A stretch of DNA of 64,000 nucleotides. Source: Arachnomyces sp. PD_36. Lineage: Eukaryota > Ascomycota > Eurotiomycetes > Onygenales > Arachnomycetaceae. Position 1 is the first letter of the stretch. Every line of letters starts with the position of its first letter. This document shows, in pieces, positions 43,313 through 56,016 of the stretch. The translations under genes were made by a program, and so were the position numbers. The notes beneath the pieces were generated by a model, which saw nothing but the letters and a program-made list of their open reading frames with translations, was not told the origin of the DNA and did no database searches. Where the stretch lies: assembly GCA_032988195.1 (NCBI GenBank), contig JANTQE010000036.1, positions 1 to 64,000 of the forward strand. Direction: 5' to 3'.

Positions 43313-44937
43313 CTTGGGAGGTTGAGTGTAAACGGCCAAACTCCTTAGCCAAGGGGTTGATCGTTAAGGGGGTGAGCTCCAGGGTTAACTGAAGCACGGC
43401 AAGCTAATCAAGAGTATCCAGCGAGCGGTAGACGAGCTGGTTACGTGAAGTGAGCGATAGTGAATTATACTAGATCAAGGGTTTAATATAGTGAAGTTCA
43501 AAAACGTAGAAGTTCAATTGTATTGAAACGAATTGCTAATTCTCTATAGAAGGAGGGGATCTTGCTGTATATAAGATAATTGTCAGCTGGGATGATCAGA
43601 TGACGATTGACTGACTGTTCGCCAGCAAGAAGAGTTCAAAAGAGAGGGTCCTGCATACAAGGGGTGTCGAGAAGAAATGCTCAATTGGCTGACCTGAAGT
43701 GCGTGCTCTCCAGCCACTAGGAAAGAAGGTTCTTGTTCCGGTTGTTACCTTGAGGTTGTCTTGAGTCTGGGAATTTTGCTTGGTACAGTAGTTGCAGCGG
43801 TCAATTGTCTCTGATTGGACCTCAATTCGATGTATAGCATTAGAGGGGTTCGGGAGTCTCGGGACATGTCATGATTCCATCATCACCATATGGAGAAGTC
43901 CAAACGATGGGACGCCGTCTGAAGAACGGTCAGGTTACAGGAACACAAAGCAAACATGAGCTGTAGTGGATTATGGCTTTCCTACGGTTATCCGAACAAG
44001 CATCAATCCCCGAGACGCCGACTGGCTTCCCACATCCCAGGTTATTCAGATTCAGCGTACCCGGTAAAAGTGACGTGAGGTCGCAGATCCATACAGGATC
44101 AGAAGTTTAAATTGCCCAATCATATGGTTCAGCCTATGGGATGAGATTCAAACGCGCATAGCGCATAAGATGTTTGTTTAGATTGCGATCGATTCCAAGT
44201 ATTGCATTCAGGCACGTTCCCTATATCACTTGGGGGAGTTGAAACAAACTTTGAGGCTCGTTAAAGTGAGCTGTCATTCCCCACAGAGCAAACTTATAAC
44301 CCAATAGGTCCCGTGGGAAATCAAGTAGGTTAATTATAGATGCCGGCGGAATGTTGGGATGGGATCTATCAACCAGTGTACGGGGTGTATATATAAGTGG
44401 GGTAACTCTGCCCATCGCCCACCGCACGAGAGGCACTGAAGCTCACTCTTGGAAAATCACTGCTTAGCAATGGAGCGTCTATCCGGCCGATCTAGTCTAA
44501 AATGATTGACAAAATGGCTTCCTTGGAGGTGATCGTTGAGGCTGTACAGTACGGCTGAGTTTGGCCGCATTCGGCCGTCGGACCACTTCGGCCCGACCGG
44601 TAAGATGAAAATCTTTTCGAAGACAAGCCGATTGTTCCTCTACCCATGCTCTTTCTACAACGAGGTTGGAATAAAACAGGAGAAAGAGGATGCCATCGGG
44701 TGGGAGATGGAGGTTCGATAGAAGAGAGGAGGAGAATGGTTCGGAGGAGATAATCTTATCAGATCCGGAACCCGCCACGTGACTGCCTTACGAAGAATCG
44801 TTCCCCACTCGGAGACAGTTGATCGACGATCTGATTTACTCAAAGAGCAACGGCAACCGATCTTTTTAAGGCCTTCAGGCTTCAGCCTCAGGATCAAGAC
44901 GCTTCCTTAGACGTTGCTAACTTCTCTGTCGACAGCA
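43313..44937. other. Divergent intergenic region
   Basis: About 1.6 kb upstream of both the cupin gene (minus) and the Zn2Cys6 regulator (plus). No coding signal, repeat or RNA gene recognised; a long shared control region is plausible but not shown. Confidence 0.5.
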
Positions 44938-46850
44938 ATGCAAAGCGCTTCTCCCTCACCCCGTCAATCTGTACCGAAGCAGTTCCCTCGGGTGACACTG
45001 GCCTGTATCCAATGCCGTGAACGACATATCAAGTGCGATGCGATACTTCCCTTTTGCTCCCGATGTCAATCTGAGGGGAAACAATGCGTCTACGTCAAGT
45101 CACGGAGAGGTGGGCGGCGTCGCGCAACCGCTGCTCCCCAGACTATGATACGACTTAACCCTACGATTCAGGAACCGCCCAAGCTAACAGACGCAACCTT
45201 AACTATCCCCAATGAAACAGCAGCAAGGTGGGAATTAGGTACTACGTCAAGCTCGACCGACAGCAATCGAGTCAATAGCGGGGACAGCGTTCCGACGGCG
45301 TCTTCTGTGTTGCCTGATCCCAATACCACAGCGGAACAACTCCTGGATTTATACTATTCTTATTTCCATGCTGCTCACCAATGCGTCCTCCCCCGATCGC
45401 ATCTACTGCGCCGGTCAACCAATGACCCTGTAACTTTTGAACCGCTACTGCTTGTAATGCAGTACATTGGCTCCATGTTTACGTCCTCCATACCATCCGC
45501 GCCGTATGAAGAACAGGTCTTGCAGTCGCTAGAATCCATTCGCAGGAACGAAGGTCCTCCAACCGGCTATCACGTTCAAGCCGTCTTGCTTTATTCAATC
45601 GCAGCATATTGGTGTGATCATATTGAGAGAGGGTTGGAATTGCTCGAGGAAGCAATTAAATGGTCGACTAATACCGGAATGAACTTGAAGGGGTACGCAA
45701 CTTGCTATGGCGAGGGCGACCCTGTGTTAGAGGAAAGCTGGAGGAGGACCTGGTGGCAGGTTTATATCACGGATGCCCATATTGCTGGGAGTACGCATAC
45801 CTATCCCTTTAAAACTAGCAATATCGAAATGAGTGCGAGGTTACCATGTGAAGAGGATCTTTATGAATTAGGGGTGAGCTGCCAACCCTTCCAATGATAG
45901 TTCTCCGAATTTTAGCTGACGAGGTACATTTTAGAATATTCCACCCCCTAGAACCCTCGAAGAATATGACATGCGCGAATTCTGCGACGACGATGATCCT
46001 GGATTCTCGTCATTCGCACATCTAATTGGCTTGACACGAAGCCTGAGTCTGAGCCTCGTTTCTCGCCAACAACGTAGCCCAGAGACCATAAACCACATTT
46101 GCGCGAATGCGGATACGAGTATTACAGCATGGTGCTCTCTTCTCCCGCCTGACAAGCGTAAGATAGTAAGGGACGACGGTACTGTCGATGAGCTACTTTT
46201 CAAGGCAAACATGCTTATTCATACGTAAGTCCATTAGGCCCTAAATATCAGATTGAATCAAGGCTGAACTATACAGCTACATTGTTGATCTTCACCGTGT
46301 GCTGTCCACCCTAGCCTACAGTACTGTAGAGTCAGTCTGTCGCTGTGCCCCACCTGCCCCATCAGACGGATACTGCATGACCAAGCCCGTTGAGGCACAC
46401 ATCCATACCTCCAAAGTCCTTCTCGCAATCGAGAAACTATGCGGGCTCCTAACCCTCCCAACCCGTCTCACCACCCACACACCATTCATAATCTGCATGA
46501 TCGCAAACACAACCATCGCCCACCTCTCCGCCTGCAGATACCTATTCCGCGATCGAGCCCTGCAGATGGAACGCGAAAAGATCAGACTCGCCATGGGCGT
46601 CCTCAAAACGTTCAGTGAGCACTGGCCCCTCGGGAAGCGAACATACCGCGAAATTGGAATCATTGCTCGAGAAATTCTCTCCCTGGCAGATCAGGATATT
46701 GGTACCCTACCCACCGATTTTACCCAAATCCCGGTTGATTATCCGAATGTGACCTTTGGGGGAGATACCGCGTTCGATGTGTTTGCACTATTTGAGAAAT
46801 CTGCTGCGCCTTATCCGGACTGGACTGACAATAGTCTTATGGACGTATGA
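44938..46850 (+). CDS. Zn(II)2Cys6 transcription factor with fungal-specific domain
   Basis: Exons 44938-45873, 45935-46224 and 46277-46850 give 599 residues. The binuclear zinc cluster is near the N-terminus: Cys 23, 26, 33, 40, 43 and 50 (C-x2-C-x6-C-x6-C-x2-C-x6-C), followed by the basic linker KSRRGGRRR. The middle and C-terminal parts are helical, as in the fungal-specific transcription factor domain (YYSYFHAAHQCVLPRSHLL, VQAVLLYSIAAYWCD, SWRRTWWQVYITDAH). Expected to act in the nucleus. The targets are unknown; the divergently placed cupin gene is the nearest candidate, by position only. Confidence 0.92.
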
Positions 46851-47504
46851 AAATGGCTTGCTTTGTGGATAACTCGCTCAACGTCGCGGTTGGCGACCCC
46901 ATGAATTAACCCACACTCGCTTCATTGAAGGCTGTTCCCAGACACAAACCCCTCGGATTATCATAATTTTGGCTTTCTTATTTAATGATTTAGCAAGCGT
47001 CTTGGAATACTGACATCTTGTTGTAGTGAGGAATGTAAATAGCAACTCTCATTTCTTGTGGATTCTGTTTTAATCTATGATTTATGTTGGAAATATGATA
47101 ATGCTACGATAATACATATCTTAAGAAATCCATGCATGTCAGTCTTCGCTTCTCACGGCTTGAATAGAGCATCATACAATCGTTAGTAGCATCCGCTTGA
47201 GTATGGAAATATTTGAAAACAACGGAACAGAATCGGTGTGTCAAAGCAAAGTAGAATGGTACAAGAACTTTTGTTCCTTTCTCTCCTATCCACTCCACTC
47301 TAAACCCCAACCAAGGGGCCAGCCTCGCGTCATTGCCATTCGCTGGACAGAGCTCACGGCTCCATTTTATGAGACCATCTTGTGAGCAATAGAAGCTACA
47401 ATGGTGGATCTTTATTAGTGGGCCTAAAATGACCGATCGTTTGGGTAGGTTGAAATGAAACCGAATGTAGCACTTACAGAGGCCCCAATATCCATCAAGT
47501 TGTA
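46851..47504. other. Convergent intergenic region
   Basis: Between the 3' ends of the regulator (plus) and the large minus-strand gene. No gene recognised. Confidence 0.5.
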
Positions 47505-50500
47505 TTAACTCCCATAGCCTTCCACCATATCCCCTAGACGTGAAACCAAGTGCTTCCGCTTGGAAACCGCGGAGAGGAGCTCCTTGGATGATGGTAGTTT
47601 TCGCACCTTCTCCCGACCAGTCCTAAGTCGGCCATGGGCAGTAGTGTAAGTGTTACGGAGGGTTTCCTTCACGGGCCTCATTTTACGCTCTCGTTCCTCA
47701 AAGCTCGCATCATGCGCCTGCTGAAGCTGCTCCACGAGCCTTTCACACCCGTTATGGTAGATCGTGACTAGATCCGCAATAGCGGTCTCCTCGTCAACGA
47801 GGTGACGTACCAGACGCTAGATGTTAACAGACACTGGTCAGCATGGTTATATCAAATATGCTCTGTACGATATACGCACCTTGCTAGTATCAAGAAGAAT
47901 GTCGAGAGTGGTCTTTTGAGTTGACCGAAGCGTGTTACGCCATTCAATATCCGCATCGGGATCCAGATGTACGAGTGTTTCTGATGATTCCGACGGGGTC
48001 GAGTCCGTGGAGCAGCTGGACTCACTATCCGTGTCATCAATCAGTATCTCGGTCTCGGTCTCAGAATCGACCTCTGGCCCGTATCTCATTGTTTCCGGGC
48101 GTAATGTAAGCGAATCAATGAAACGAGTCTTTTCCATATTGCTCCCAGAAGTGAGAATAGAGTCTTTCAGTTTAGGCTCGCTGGGCGGGGCTCCAGCGGA
48201 CGCCTTGAACGGATGAAATATAGGTCTCGCTCCACTTGGGGCCGGGGGTTTGCAGTTTTCTTGACGCTGCCGCCCTTCAGTATTCTCTGGCTTGGAGTGA
48301 GGATTTGCAGGCTCCTGATTTTCCTCGTCCGAACCCGAACTCCACTCAGGAATCTGAAGCTGAACACTGTTCTTTCCCTGAAGATAACTGCCGCCCTTCC
48401 AATTTTGCGCCCTTGGGATCATCCGGGGCAGCCGAGACGCTCGAGTAACGCGTCGGGGACTGCCATTGGGATCTACCATTGACTGTTGAGAGCCAAATAA
48501 CTGAGCGGGCCGCGCCTGAGAAAGTAACTCAGGTCTCAATAACTCTTGCACAGGGCCGGTGCCTTTATCTGAGGTTATACTAAGATCTTCGGCTTCATGC
48601 CTAATCATTTGGCGTTTTGGAGCTGGAGTTGATGGTTTCTCTAGCATCTCCTCAACTGGGATATCGTTCTCCTTTACTTCGGCGTCGGCTCTCCTTTTCA
48701 GGGCCATCGACTTTTTAGGGTCCTTAAGAATTGGAGTAATATGCTTTGGACCTCGGATAGACGATTTCTTAGTTGAGGACATACCTTGGTTGCGTGGTCC
48801 GTCAATATCGAAGCTCACAACTTGGGCCTTTCGATGAATGCGCTCATCCACAAGAGTGTCATCGGGATCTATTGTCGGGTGAGCATGCGTAGCCTCTATT
48901 TTCCTTCCAAGGTTGGACTGGCGGCCCGAGCTTATTGAAAGAACTGGTCTCTCAGTTGGAGTAGTGTCGGTAGATTCGTGGGCTTTTGTCACTGCCTGCG
49001 AACCGGACCTATCCGGGCTATTTGCTTTCTTGGCTGGATGTAGAATATATCCGTCGTTGGGACTACGTTCCTCAAAGCCCAAAGCTCCCTGATCCACAGA
49101 GGCATGATCAGCATTAGGAGGTAGTCTCTCGACTTTCGACTTCCGTGACATAAACTCAGCAACTTTCTGCGAAACTTGAGAAACTTTCCCCTGCGGAAAT
49201 GAGGCGGTACTTTTAGAAGGGCCTATTCTAGGCGAGTCGGAGGATTCCTCGACTTGTATGATTGGACGTTCACTGATTTCATCATCGGACTTCAGGAGGA
49301 TCCCTGCACCAACCAGCGCAAGTGACAATTTTTCGGCAAACGTTTTCTTATTACTAGAATCCCCGATTTCCTTAGGACTCGAGCTCTCGAAAGCCGGCGA
49401 AACATCATCAGAGTGGTGAGACGTGCCGCCTATAGCGGAACAAACCTCTGCATCAATTGAATTTGAGTCTTTACCAAACGCGAGATCATCGAACTCTTGG
49501 GAATGGAGCTCTGGATCAACGCAACCTAGGAGACGCGGATCAAGGCCACTGGGAGAGGTTGAAATAAGAAGGGTCTCCTTGAGAGGAGGTGATGCAAGCG
49601 GCTTCTCCAAAAGAGAATTTGCTTGAATCGCTTCGTCGCCGAGAGGTGAATCGAGGATAATAGGGGTGTGCGAATCGTGACTGTAAGCATTTTCCTGAAT
49701 CGACGGACAGGGGTTGGCTTTTTCGGGTCCGTGGACTTTCTTGTGCATACTCGGTTTATTTATAGGGGTTTCGAGGGCGGAAGATTCTGGAGATGTTGTT
49801 TCTATAGGGTCCTCCACATCAAAATTATCAGACTCATCGTCCTTGGCATTCGCAATCTTCACTTTGGCCTTGCCAGCGGCGGCCCTGAGTTGGCGGGATG
49901 AAGTCAAAGTTTTGGTTGGCGCCCGCTTCCGAGGCATTGTAGGATTTTTAACTGTGGCTGGAGTTTCCGTCTTGGGTGTTTTTAGCATGGGCTTTGCTTG
50001 CCTTGCTTTGGTAGCCGGGACTTTTCTGGCCTTCGTTGGCATCGGAACAGCTCTTGGTGACACTTTTGGGCTTTTCTGGCCAGCAACTTCCCGTTCGTCG
50101 TCACTGACCCGGAGATCCTGATCCCAGTCTGTAACCTGCCTCTTGCAGCCAGCCCCAGCGACTTTCAGCCTAGGGCGTTTAAGTCGGGAAGCACTGACAA
50201 TCCCAGACGGAGCATTAGAAGTTTTGGTGGTATTGCCTAGGGGCTTGGTTTTTGGCGGAGGAACACTGTCGGTCAAAGCCATATTTCTTGTTGGTTGCGG
50301 TTCAGCCAAATTAGTGTTCTCCTGCTGGGAATCCGGGATTTCTACAACGTTGGCTCCAGGTTCAGTAAAACATGAGAGATCATTATTGTTCCGCTGGTGT
50401 GAACAATCTCCCTGGGACGGGTCAGGCCCTGGTGATATGGTGTTGAGACGAGAAGTGTCGTCTTGTGAAGGTCGAGGTGTCTCTCGAATGGGGCTTACCG

Positions 50501-52510
50501 TTTTTGGATGAGTCTTCGGCCCCTCATTTTTCTGGAGCCGCATCGAACCCTCTGAACATACAACCCGCGCAACTGAAATGAATTGTCCATTAGAATCGGC
50601 ATTTACACCTTCTAATTGGGTTCCTATGGGGTGTTCAATAGTAGGATGACTATTAGCCTCAGCTAAAATGGGGAGATCAGGCGCAGATGGTGTATGGTTT
50701 TCAACGTCCCCAAGCTCTATCGAGTCCTTGGTTTCGTGTAGCGTTCCTGACTTGCCGACAGCGTTTATGAAGCTACGGTAGTCAGTTATAGCTGTAGAAT
50801 CGGCCGATTCTATGGTTGCTATTACTGGCTCATTCCTTGGAGACCGTTGAGAGTTAAGTAATGCACTGGATCGCGCCGCCACTTCTTCCTCGGAAGGTAG
50901 TGAAAACATTGCAAAAGAAGCAAGCCTTGGAGCTTCCTTTCTTTTCGGTGTGGAGTGATGGATGACCGGATATACACCTACGGACGTACTTGCGGACAAG
51001 CTGGTCCCATCCAAAGCTACATATGCAGCGGACATGTGTCGTTTGTTCTCGTCGGCTCCTTGGAGCAGTCGCCCACTACTCCCAATAAGTGTTAGATATT
51101 GTTCACGAAAAGTGTTTTCTGGAAAGAACCCACAGATGAGACGACTTCCGCTCAATAGCAGCCAAGAACACGCCGGCTTGCTCTCTGTCTTTGAAACGAA
51201 TGAAGAACTCATCCACGTTCATCATCGACCCGTCCCTCATGCAGTTTCCTCGACCATGCTTGACAAGCTGAATATTGATACTAGAATAGTCTTTTTCTTC
51301 ATGATAACATCTCTCAATATTATTAAAAGTGATATCGATAAATTCTGTGGTGGTGTCGCTTGTCGCAGGCTGGATAAACGTGAGACGGCTGGATGCCACA
51401 ATCGCGAGTGATGGAACGTTGCCAACAGGCGATTGGCCACCACCTGCTATGGATTGTGCGACATCTACATACGGTTTCCTTGAATAGAGTTAGTTGTTGC
51501 CCTATGATTTAGTTTTCATAACCAACCTGTCAGTTGCACCCCCATATAGCTCTTCGTCGGTTTCTCGCACGAAAGCGTTGAAATCTCTTATCCATCTCGA
51601 CCCGGCCAGCCGACTAGAGGGGAACATCGCGCCCAGCTTTTCAACACTACCAAGCGGCCAGAGTGGCTTCAGATCAAACTTGGTAGATGTCATCTCTCTT
51701 ATGATATCACCAGCAATGAATCTCAGAGCATAATCGTGGCCATAGAGAACGATCTTCCCCAGCCCGCGACTAAATATTCTGTCAACCTATATAAACGAGG
51801 TACCCAGAAGATAGCATGCTCACCGAGTTTCCTCTGGGCTCGCGACGAGTAATTCTTTATTTCCCCTCGATCCCCGGATCAACTCCAATAAGAGTTTTCC
51901 GCTCTGCCCGTCTATTAGTTCCGTACAATACACAGGAGGATTGGAATTGTTATACCCATAGTCGCAGTATTTCCGCCCCGTCGGCATCTGTGAAATGTGT
52001 AAGGCAGAGCTGTAGCGTTTTCTGCCCAACCGTCGACTTCGGTTGGTGTGAGACAGACAACGCTGTGGATTGCTTGGCCACATGGGTCCCACCCAGCTGT
52101 CTAACCGAGCTCTGACGCAGGAACTTAGCACTCGTAGGCGCAATTGAGGGGACCTAGCTAGCACATACGAGGAACAGATACAATCCACGTTCTCGTGCAA
52201 GGCTCCATTGCCCCCCGAGAAGGACGTAGAGAACGCACTGGAAAGACGCAATGTCCAGCCTCGAGCTATACCCTTCGTTTATCCCGTCGAACAAAGCCAC
52301 AAGCCCGTCGATGCCCTGGAAGTCTGGTAAGGGGGATAGCCGGAGGACGGCGTTTATTATGTTCCTCGGTATGCTGCAAAGATAGGCCTATTAGCTGGAT
52401 TAATCTAGTATTTATGGGGATTTGATATAAACTAGCCTTATTGTCTCATTGGGATAAGGAGTCTTGACTGCTTCTTGCAGGTGCTCCAGCAGATCTTGCA
52501 AGGGATCCAT
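47505..52510 (-). CDS. Large multi-exon protein, candidate Red1/Rec10/SYCP2-type meiotic axis core
   Basis: Eight exons rebuilt from splice signals: 52433-52510, 52169-52387, 51956-52111, 51824-51903, 51527-51769, 51134-51478, 47880-51075 and 47505-47816. Product about 1540 residues. The exon 1 donor is uncertain: GT after 52433, or a GC-AG pair 52437/52373 that is six residues shorter. The N-terminus (about 1-250) is helical and hydrophobic-repeat-like (RNIINAVLRLSPL, LDIASFQCVLYVLLGG). Next comes a compact beta region (about 290-375: SRLTFIQPATSD, FIDITFNNIERC, FFIRFKDREQAGVFLAAIE) resembling a PH/Spt16M fold. About 1000 disordered residues follow, with Lys/Pro-rich and SQ-containing segments. 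The C-terminal 130 residues look like a coiled coil (DEETAIADLV, HDASFEERERKM). That order matches yeast Red1 and mammalian SYCP2. Function is inference. Confidence 0.72.
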
Positions 52511-52833
52511 CTTAGTATACAACTCCCGCCACAGGGAAGAGCCGTTCTACTATCTATGGGGAGAAACAGGGTAAGTAGGAACCCGACTTCGATGACCATA
52601 GAGTATTGAGAGCCAGATGAAATCTGAAGAAGAGAGAGATGTGCAGCATATTGGTCACGTGCATATATATACAGATTTCCACCACCTACTAGGTACCTAG
52701 TAGGTAATGAAATTGTTCATAAAGTTTACGAGCAGCTCATTCCTGCCACCTGGTGGCTTAGTGTATCAACTTACCTGTTGAAGGTGATTCGGATCGCACT
52801 ACCATGAGAAAAAAAGAGATATCCTTGACACTC
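52511..52833. other. Promoter-side intergenic region with palindrome
   Basis: Upstream of the large minus-strand gene. Contains CACGTG at 52656-52661 and the 22-bp palindrome at 52684-52705. No gene. Confidence 0.55.
52684..52705. promoter_or_regulatory. Perfect 22-bp palindrome
   Basis: Each half is ACCTACTAGGT or its complement, with no spacer and no mismatch. It lies 174 bp upstream of the start of the large minus-strand gene. This size and symmetry fit a dimeric protein site or a cruciform-prone element; which of these is unknown. Confidence 0.6.
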
Positions 52834-54871
52834 CTAGACTATGCTAATAGTGGTTGGGTGCTCTAATTCCAGCCCTAGGGGCTTCAAAGCCAAGTGTGAT
52901 GCAAGGTTGGTGTTTGCAGACCGTTCTAGCTGAGGAGGTACTAGCTGTCCCCAAAGCTGTTCTCTCAACCTCAAAGTATCCTTGAACTCCGTCCAACTCC
53001 AAGAACAATCAGCCTCAAGTAGGTTCTCCGTAAGGTCTTGGGAATCTTCCAATCCCAACCACTTTTCTGAGAATTGCATACCGGGGAAAGAGCTCCAACT
53101 CTCGCCAATAAGCGCCTTCGAGTAAGAGAAGATTTTCAATAACTGTTCAGTTATCTTGGCCCATGATCGGATTTCGGAGAACTGTGACCTGAGCCTGACA
53201 AACACGGGATTGCTTTCAATATCATCCAGATATTGCGTCTGCGCCGGTCGCCTTATAAAGGACTTGCAGAATCGACTCAGATCCCAGTTGTAAGTGGGAG
53301 AGAATTCTCACTGCAAGGCTCTGCGTATTGTGATATTTCCCATTCTTCAACTGCCAATCTGCCTTTCCCTGAACGGAGTCATGCTCTTCCCGGTCAAGGT
53401 GCTGAGCAAGCCCATGCAGCGCGTCTTGATCCCGGAACATCGACCCCAACCTTTGATCCAGTTCTTCCCATTTATTTACTCTTCAGTCTCAATTCACCCC
53501 GGGAAGTCCCATCCATAACAGGAAACTGAAGGCAAGAAACCTACTTCGTGGAAGCGAGAATTGATCGGATCCGAGGGGAGATGGCAAACGTTCACTTAAT
53601 TCTGCCAACCCGGAACAGAAATATAATACCAGATGATCCTCCTCCCTGGAAAACTTTGACACCCTAATCTCGTCAACGCCAGGCTGTACCATCGATAAGT
53701 CGCTGAATGGGGTCGGCCAAGCCTCTGCTGAAGGCGGCCCAAGGGATAGGGCACACACAGACACGAGGGAATATGTTGACCCTTTATCAGGATGTCGGAG
53801 GAGGAGCACTGGATGGTCCCAGCCATTTAACAAAAATACAGAGTGTAAGATGAGGTGTCGAGTAATAAACGTAGCAGACCTCCCCCGGTGAACGCGGACC
53901 ATAATGCACGGCCAAAGAACCAAGATGGCGCGGAAGTTTTCGAGAATTCTGGTATAGAAAGCTTATTCTGCCACGATACTGACTGCGAGCCGCAAACCAA
54001 GGTTAAATGTCTGGCAAGAACTACTTCTTGGATGACCCAGAGTCTGGAGAAGTATGGCCGACTGAAGAGAGACTGGAGAGAGGTTCGAGATTTCTGATCA
54101 ATAACTTCGTCGGTCCTGGGCCCGTTGGCTGCTTTTCCCAAAGAGTTCAAGGCCATGCTACTGTCGTCTGACACGTCCCCAAGATAAGCAATCACAGCGG
54201 ACGCTGACATGAAATCCCACGCATCAGAGCGGTTTGATGATTCTTCTCATCGACACTTTCTTGATCAATGCACAAGGAGTCAACCCAGAGTAGCCTGCTT
54301 CTCTTAGATTGTTGAACGTGTCGAAGAGCCTTCTGACGGTTATTAGCCAAGTATACAACGTCCCAATATACACCGATATATATTGGATGCCGCTTCGTGT
54401 TGTCCCCAGACTCATCAGCCCAAGAATACGACAAGGCTTCGTATGACGGTATCGAATCTCCCCTTAGACGGATTCGCTCGATCTGAACATAAATCGGATC
54501 GTCAAGCTTTGGCTAGGTGCCAGCTTCAAAAGACGAATCTCATCGTCAGAAGAAACTACAGGGGACACGGCAGCCTTCTTTTGGGACGCTGGCGCGCCAT
54601 CCTGAGCCTGAGGCCCACCGAGACACTCGTCATCAGGAGGGGATTTGACGCCGCCATAGATGACTGCAGATGGCCAAGCGAGAGGTTCGTCGTCGCTCGG
54701 TTCAGGGGGAGGAGGGAAGGACGGGCCAGTCTCGCTGTGGCCGTCCTCCACCGGCGCAGCGAAACAATAATTGCAACACGGGAGGCCGCTGACTACGGCA
54801 ACATCGGGCCGTTTGCAGCTAGCTTCATGCCAGCGCAGCATTAGAACGTCAATTATGTGAGAAAGGGGCAC
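52834..54871 (-). pseudogene. Decayed heterokaryon-incompatibility (HET) domain gene
   Basis: A HET-domain coding sequence broken by several frameshifts. In order: a Cys-containing N-terminal block (RWHEASCKRPD, GLPCCNYCF), then DDEIRLLKL; frame change near 54503-54512; SYEALSYSWADE, LLWVDSLCIDQ and EKNHQTALMRGI in a second frame; change near 54208-54215; VIAYLGD and LFSRPYFSRLWVIQEVVLAR in a third; another change near 53840-53850; WDHPVLLLRHPDKGSTYSLV; further breaks near 53490 and 53221-53228; then the C-terminal helical part to 52834. HET domains act in non-self recognition and regulated cell death. The breaks lie inside conserved blocks and no splice pair explains them, so no functional product is expected. 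Sequencing error is a weaker alternative because there are several sites. Confidence 0.8.
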
Positions 54872-56016
54872 ATTTACATATCAGAGAAGAGCCTGCGGCC
54901 TCTCCTGCGGTTTAATCGAATCTCGAGGGACTCGCGCGTTGGTTTACCGCTGAGAGATTTCGGAGAAACTTTTATACGACTAACCTCGAACATTCCTTTG
55001 GCCAGAATCTGAGGGGAAGAAGAACAGGCTTAAGGCGCCCTGCTGCTAAGTCTGAATTCCATCTTTCTTGGGAGCTACGTGGAAGCGGACAGGGGAGGTA
55101 TTCATATTCGATGTCTTCTACGGCGCATCAGACTACCTGGGCGAGCTGGACCCCCTATATAAGAGAGAACCCGAAGAGTACCTAAATAGATTTCGTAACT
55201 GAGTCCTGTCTCGGGCAGCTCTGTGTGACTGCGTCTACAAAAGGAACGAGTTTAGTAATTGGCTCCTTTCGAAGGTTGAAGGTCGACGTTTTATGCCTAT
55301 CACGATCCAATGCGCAGGCAGGGCCTAACCGGTCTTCGATGAGTCTCAGCACATTCGGGCCCGCTATCCCGAGTCCCAAGCCGATGCCTGGAGACTGCGG
55401 GGTAAATTCCATCAATGAAGATAGATATAAGAATATAAGACTGCGTTGAGGGCATCCCGGGGACCTGGCTGTTGGCGAAACCGTAGCGAAGACCGCTTTT
55501 GATACGAAAAAGCTCTAATTTGATTGAGAGAGCCCGCTTTTTCGCTCTTTCATGTATTCTCCTGGGCCCTTCGGATAGGCTAGCGGTGGTGCCCAAAAAG
55601 GATTCTGTGTCAGCGCCAGTGAGCTGGGTTATTGACCGGGAGTTCATCACCCACTGCTCAGCAAAGAAAAACACGAATCAGTTCTGCCTAGTAATAATGA
55701 CTAATTATTCGTGGATTAGATTATCTAATCACCCGATTCACCGTCGGCGTTCGGAGGAACAAAACTGAAAGTGTTTGAGGAAAGGTTGGAGGTCGGCGAT
55801 GAGATGAAATGAGAGTCGACGGCATCTGCATAAATAGAGTCAACATAGATAGGAAGGAAGGTAGGTATATAGGATAGATCAGAAATCTGATTAAGAAAAC
55901 CTTTCCCTTCTCTTTGTTTTAGATACCCAGGCGTGTTCGTTTGCTTCCTTTCATACATCCACCCTGTCGCAGCTTTGGCTCTGGTTCTCTAGCTATTGCG
56001 ACCTTCATCTTCCACG
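54872..56016. other. Intergenic region
   Basis: Upstream of both the HET pseudogene (minus) and the GGCT-like gene (plus). Minus-strand frames at 55182-55415 and 55300-55674 overlap and read partly non-random, but no family was recognised; they may be further gene debris. No RNA gene seen. Confidence 0.45.

Noticed and set aside
55182..55674. Overlapping minus-strand frames that look partly gene-like
   Set aside because: No family recognised and the frames disagree; kept only as possible debris in the gap description.
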